Assembly (NCBI GenBank): GCA_947372405.1
Contig: CANBTO010000115.1
Location: 1 to 11,205 of the forward strand
DNA from: Verrucomicrobiaceae bacterium
Lineage (GTDB): Bacteria > Verrucomicrobiota > Verrucomicrobiae > Verrucomicrobiales > Akkermansiaceae
Reading direction: 5' to 3'
Length of the DNA: 11,205 bases
Shown here: in pieces, positions 7,626 to 11,205 of the stretch
Numbering within the stretch: the first letter of the stretch is position 1
How the letters are laid out: every line of letters begins with the position of its first letter
Translations under genes and position numbers: made by a program
Notes under the pieces: model-generated
What the model was told of the DNA's origin: nothing
Database searches by the model: none
What the model saw: only the letters and a program-made list of their open reading frames with translations

Positions 7626-10034
7626 TCATTTCACCATCAAGGTTGTTTCCGCAGGCTTCAACCCTATCGCGGAAGTTTTCAAATTCACCGGGCCAGCAAT
7701 TTTTCCAGAGCGCAAAACGGCCATGGCAAAGCCTTTGTGAAGCATGGTCTTGTTCCCGAAGAACAGACTGTCGCCCGAATGATCGCCGTTATCTACCGCA
7801 ATCAGCAGCGCCGGGCCACTGACTTCGAAAGCAATCTCCGAGGTGGAGGTCGGCACATTTCTTCCCTTTTCGTCCACTGCATGGACTTTCACATATTGAA
7901 GGTCCATGCCGTCGGCTTTCCACCCCGCATTTTCCGCTTCCATCACCAGTCCGACCGGATTCCCGGTTGTCTCCAGTTCGTGACGAGCCACCTCTTTGCC
8001 ATTTCTTCGGCCGATCGCCGTGATTTTCCCCGGAGAGAATGGAATGTCCTTCCAGTAAATGGAATTGCGCTTTTTCGCTTCAGGAGGGTTTGGGCGCACC
8101 CCCATGGATTTTCCGTTCACCAACAGCTCCACCTCATCGGCGTTGGTATAGGTGTAGATTTCATAATTTTTCCCGGCTTCCCGGTTCCAGTGCGACGAGA
8201 GGTATTTCCGGCCCACCATCACATCGTTCCAGAGATGCGATTCATCCTGACTGTCAACCAGAGCGATGCGCACCAGCGGTTCCTCCTTGAACATGCTTTT
8301 GATCAAATAGGCTTCCGGATTCGGTTCCAGCGCATGATTGAAGAACGAATAGTTCCATCCCTTGTTCGGCCATCCGCTGGACTCACCCCAGTATTCGATG
8401 GCACCCCAATAGGCCAATCCGACCATCTTGTCCCGGTCCATTCCGAAAAACGGCGCTCCCAGTTCGCTGGTCACGGCCTCACTCTGATAGACGATCATGT
8501 CCGGAGCGTGCTTCAGATACTTTTGATAATCCACCCAGCAATAATTGAAGCTGGCGACATCGGTCACCGTTGCAAGCTCTGGAGGAACGATCTTGTCCTC
8601 AACATTGAAGTCCGGATCATGTTTGACAATGCCACCGGCCCGGGCTGGATACATGGCGACCGTGGTTTTGCGGGTGGGGTCGTATCGTTTCGCAACCACA
8701 TCCAGAAGCCGGTAGGTGGTCACCCCCCAGTCACCTGTGGGAAACCCCCACCGTTCTTCCTGAAACTGCAGTTCATTTCCCAGGCTCCACATGACGACCG
8801 AAGGATGATTCCGATCCCGTTTGATCCATTCCTTCACATTGTCATACCACAAATCATTCCATGGCTCGCTTCCCGCCCAGGCAACCTTGCTGCCCCATTT
8901 GTCGTACAATTCATCAACGATCAGGATTCCTTTTTGATCAGCAAGCTTCAAAAACGACTCCGAATAAGGATTGTGCGAAGTCCGGATATGATTGAAGCCA
9001 AAGGCTTTGAGCTGGTCCATCATCCGGGTGATCGAGGTTTCATAAGCCGCCGCACCGACAGCTCCGAGGTCATGATGATTGGCAGCACCCTTGAGAAAGA
9101 CCTTCTTGTGATTCACTTCCAGTCCGTGGGCCTTGGAAAACTCAATGGTCCTGATCCCGAATCTATCGGTGAACTCGTCGATCACCTTGCCGTCCAACAG
9201 CAACGCCACCTCCGCAGAGTAGAGGTTGGGGTTCTCGCAGGACCAAAGTTGCGGATTTGATACATTGGCCTTCGGCAGCGCAACCTCCACCGCCGCTAGT
9301 TTCGACTTTTTCGGTGCAGGTGAACGGGTTTCGGTAACTTGTTTGCCATCCGGAGAAAATATCTTCGCTTGGATCTCCAACTCCTGCTGTCCATCCTTGA
9401 TTCCATCCACCTCCACTTGGATGCCCACTTCGGCATTACGATCGGAAACACTTGGAGTCGTGACGAAAACACCGTGACGCGCAATGGCGATCCTGTTCTT
9501 CACCACCAGATGCACATCGCGGAAGAGCCCGCCGCCGGTGTACCATCGGGAATCGCCGCTTTCTCCCGTCGAGGCACGAACGGCAAGCACGTTGTCAGCG
9601 TCGAATTTGATGACATCCGCCATGTCTGATTCAAACCCAAGATAACCATAACCTGTGCCACCGATTTTCCTGCCGTTCAGCCAGACCTCGCCCGTCAACA
9701 TGATGCCTTCGAAATCGATCAAGATCCGTTTCCCCTTCCAGCCGGAATCCGCTTTGAATGTCTTTCGATACCATCCCACACCCATGGCTTTGAATCCACG
9801 ACTCCGACTGGCGGACTGGTCCCACGGTTGCTCGAACTGAAAATCGTGGGGTAAATCCAGCTTGCGCCAGTCATGGTCGTCGTATGTCGGGCTTTGGGCG
9901 TTCTGGACTTCGCCCGCTTTGAATTTCCATCCAAAATTGAATGGCTGCGTGATGCGAACCGGCTCGTTCTGGTTCTGGGCGAGAACAGATGTCGTGCAAC
10001 ATATGCCTAGAATGCTTGCCAATAAATTCCTCAT
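7626..10034 (-). CDS. Secreted GH2 beta-galactosidase-type enzyme with DUF4982-like and C-terminal GH2 domains
   Basis: This 802-residue protein starts with a signal peptide (MRNLLASILG to SVLA, cleavage before QNQNE at about residue 20). Domains in order: GH2 sugar-binding (about 28-178, with GGGLFRDVHL at 167-176), Ig-like (181-295), TIM barrel (302-590), a DUF4982-like beta domain (620-690) and the C-terminal domain common in bacterial beta-galactosidases (about 700-800, with SGPALLIAVDNGD). The acid/base is Glu421 in SLGNE and the nucleophile is Glu519 in YQSEAVTS. The ANHHDLGAVG (318-327) and RTSHNPYS (351-358) barrel blocks are typical of secreted Bacteroidota/Verrucomicrobiota beta-galactosidases. 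The frame can also begin at a GTG at 10073 that overlaps the esterase stop (GTGA). I prefer the ATG at 10034 because it leaves a clean signal peptide, although the longer form would only lengthen the n-region. Neither start has a strong Shine-Dalgarno. The predicted role is release of terminal beta-galactose or a related sugar; specificity is not proven. Base composition is lower in GC than the outer genes. Confidence 0.93.
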   Translation of the reverse strand: MRNLLASILGICCTTSVLAQNQNEPVRITQPFNFGWKFKAGEVQNAQSPTYDDHDWRKLDLPHDFQFEQPWDQSASRSRGFKAMGVGWYRKTFKADSGWKGKRILIDFEGIMLTGEVWLNGRKIGGTGYGYLGFESDMADVIKFDADNVLAVRASTGESGDSRWYTGGGLFRDVHLVVKNRIAIARHGVFVTTPSVSDRNAEVGIQVEVDGIKDGQQELEIQAKIFSPDGKQVTETRSPAPKKSKLAAVEVALPKANVSNPQLWSCENPNLYSAEVALLLDGKVIDEFTDRFGIRTIEFSKAHGLEVNHKKVFLKGAANHHDLGAVGAAAYETSITRMMDQLKAFGFNHIRTSHNPYSESFLKLADQKGILIVDELYDKWGSKVAWAGSEPWNDLWYDNVKEWIKRDRNHPSVVMWSLGNELQFQEERWGFPTGDWGVTTYRLLDVVAKRYDPTRKTTVAMYPARAGGIVKHDPDFNVEDKIVPPELATVTDVASFNYCWVDYQKYLKHAPDMIVYQSEAVTSELGAPFFGMDRDKMVGLAYWGAIEYWGESSGWPNKGWNYSFFNHALEPNPEAYLIKSMFKEEPLVRIALVDSQDESHLWNDVMVGRKYLSSHWNREAGKNYEIYTYTNADEVELLVNGKSMGVRPNPPEAKKRNSIYWKDIPFSPGKITAIGRRNGKEVARHELETTGNPVGLVMEAENAGWKADGMDLQYVKVHAVDEKGRNVPTSTSEIAFEVSGPALLIAVDNGDHSGDSLFFGNKTMLHKGFAMAVLRSGKIAGPVNLKTSAIGLKPAETTLMVK

Positions 10035-10069
10035 GGTTGCTGACTGCTTGATTTTTCTTCGCTGACAAT

Positions 10070-10972
10070 TCACGGTTTCGGGGTTGAAACGTTTGAATCC
10101 GGTTTTGGTGGTTCGCTAGTCGGCCGAATCACGGTCTTTTGCAGCCACTCCAAGGCGGCGGCGGGCCAGGCCTTCGCCTCCCGCTCGCAATGCAATCCGT
10201 AGCCGTGACCGCCGGTCTGATAGAGGATGAAGCGGTGGGGTCGCTTCGCTTCGTCGAGAGCCGCGCTGTAGAGTTTGCTCCCGGGAACGAACTTCTGGTC
10301 GTCCTCGCTGTGAACGATGAGCGTGGGCGGGATGTCTTTTTTGGGATCAAGATCCGGGTTGAGGTGGCCGCTGCGGTCGTCGAGGTAGGCGGGATACACC
10401 AACACCGCGAAGTCCGGGCGACAGCTTTGCACGTCCACCGCGTCGAAGGCTGAATAGGAGCGCTCGTCGAAACGGTTGCTCGCGCGTGCGGCGAGATGGC
10501 CGCCTGCGGAGAATCCGATCACGCCGAGGCGTTTCGGATCGATGTTCCATTCCGCCGCGCGCGAACGGGCGAGGCTCAACGCACGCTGGACGTCCTGAAA
10601 CGCACCGTCACGGTTGTTAGGCACACGGTATTTCAGCACCAGCGCGCCGATGCCGTTGGCGTTCAGCCATGCGGCGATCTGCGAACCTTCCTTGTCGGTG
10701 ACGCAATAGCCGTAGCCACCTCCCGGGCAGACGATCATCGACGGAGAATTCTTCGTCGGCGCGGGAAAAACCGTCAGCGTCGGACGACTGACGTTGGTGA
10801 TGCGGATGGCGTCGGTGCGTTCCGGGGATTTGTTGGTTTCCGCCTCGCGCGCTCCCTTGCCCGGCATCTTTCCTTCGGGCCACACATCCACCATGATGGC
10901 GGATTGCTGGCCATATGAGAGGGCGCAACAGTAGATCAGGAGAATGAGGCTGAGGAGGTGACGTGTTTTCAT
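10070..10972 (-). CDS. Secreted alpha/beta-hydrolase esterase (acetylxylan esterase/BD-FAE-like)
   Basis: This 300-residue protein has a Sec signal peptide (KTRH n-region, hydrophobic core 6-19, likely cut after SYG before QQS). The fold is alpha/beta hydrolase of the lipase/esterase type. It shows an oxyanion-hole motif CPGGGYGYC (82-90), nucleophile Ser155 in the elbow GFSAGG (153-158), the catalytic acid in HSEDDQKF (probably Asp225) and catalytic His256 in GGHGYG (254-259). All three triad positions are intact. Family members remove acetyl, or sometimes feruloyl, groups from polysaccharides or sugars, which would open the polymer to the glycosidases encoded downstream. A Pro/Ser/Thr-rich tail (about 283-300) follows the fold and looks like a disordered extension. 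The ATG at 10972 lies 35 bases after the stop of the preceding gene, and the stop overlaps a possible GTG start of the GH2 gene. Serine peptidase activity of the same fold (S9-like) is possible but less likely given the size and context. Confidence 0.9.
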   Translation of the reverse strand: MKTRHLLSLILLIYCCALSYGQQSAIMVDVWPEGKMPGKGAREAETNKSPERTDAIRITNVSRPTLTVFPAPTKNSPSMIVCPGGGYGYCVTDKEGSQIAAWLNANGIGALVLKYRVPNNRDGAFQDVQRALSLARSRAAEWNIDPKRLGVIGFSAGGHLAARASNRFDERSYSAFDAVDVQSCRPDFAVLVYPAYLDDRSGHLNPDLDPKKDIPPTLIVHSEDDQKFVPGSKLYSAALDEAKRPHRFILYQTGGHGYGLHCEREAKAWPAAALEWLQKTVIRPTSEPPKPDSNVSTPKP

Positions 10973-11007
10973 GGGTAAATCTTGGTCGTCAAAGTCAAAG
11001 GAGTTTC

Positions 11008-11205
11008 CTAGCGTTCCAGCGTAGCGCTCATCAGTCCTATCACTACTTCGTTCGCCAGCGCGCGCACCGTGAGCGACTTCAATTCCTTCGACTTTTCCAG
11101 CGGTAGATCCAGCACGGTCGCAGCACCGCCTTTCACCGTGCCTCCTTTGCCTTTGAAATCGGCGGGATCGAGGATGCGGATTTTACCGGTCTTCAAATCC
11201 ACTCG
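11008..11205 (-). CDS. C-terminal 65 codons of an unidentified protein, start beyond window
   Basis: The frame is open from the right edge to a TAG at 11008-11010, giving 65 residues that begin RVDLKTGKIRILD. Because it is open at the edge, this is read as the end of a longer gene; a GTG at 11202 is the only start-like codon near the edge. The fragment has alternating hydrophobic residues typical of a terminal beta-sandwich: a KIRILDPADF strand, a Gly/Lys-rich turn, ATVLDLPLEK, LKSLTVRALANEVVIGLMSATL. No catalytic motif is present. Its place 35 bases before the esterase in the same direction suggests it is an upstream operon member, most likely the accessory beta domain of another glycoside hydrolase, but I do not recognise the family. 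Confidence 0.7.
   Translation of the reverse strand, partial: RVDLKTGKIRILDPADFKGKGGTVKGGAATVLDLPLEKSKELKSLTVRALANEVVIGLMSATLER

Noticed and set aside
7485..9260. Plus-strand open frame of 591 codons
   Set aside because: It lies entirely opposite the first GH2 gene and the start of the GH2-like gene, both with clear domains and motifs. Its translation shows no recognisable domain, so it is an antisense shadow.
10039..10066. Repeated GCTGAC (10039-10044 and 10061-10066) in the gap before the first GH2 gene
   Set aside because: Six-base repeats this close are expected by chance, and no operator symmetry or further copies were seen.

Overview
The window is a run of co-directional carbohydrate-degradation genes, all transcribed from the minus strand (right to left). 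It looks like part of one operon for taking apart a beta-galactoside-containing, probably acylated, plant or algal polysaccharide. In transcription order it holds: the last 65 codons of an unidentified protein (11205-11008); a secreted alpha/beta-hydrolase esterase (10972-10070); a secreted GH2 beta-galactosidase-type enzyme with a DUF4982-type tail (10034-7626); a large GH2-like protein whose expected catalytic acid/base glutamate is a histidine (about 7589-4533); a secreted GH35 beta-galactosidase (4490-2145); and a second, distinct GH2 enzyme that starts at 2115 and runs off the left edge with its frame still open.

Intergenic gaps are only about 29 to 45 bases. I see no convincing internal promoter or terminator, so polycistronic transcription is the simplest reading. 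The promoter must lie to the right of the window and the operon end to the left. Every complete gene appears to encode an exported protein. The esterase would remove acyl groups, and the GH35 and GH2 enzymes would release terminal beta-linked galactose or related sugars (possibly glucuronic acid or arabinopyranose). Exact substrates cannot be read from sequence.

Organism: a Gram-negative bacterium of moderately high GC. Dense, secreted, single-strand GH clusters without SusC/SusD genes in view, together with start codons lacking clear Shine-Dalgarno sequences, fit Verrucomicrobiota (for example a Luteolibacter- or Haloferula-like lineage) best. Bacteroidota or Planctomycetota are less likely alternatives. 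This placement is an inference from style and composition.

No rRNA, tRNA, CRISPR array, insertion sequence or phage gene was seen. No stretch longer than 300 bases lacks a gene. The strongest point for follow-up is the GH2-like protein with a GNH in place of the GNE catalytic motif. Most of the rest is well-known CAZyme biology in a compact arrangement.
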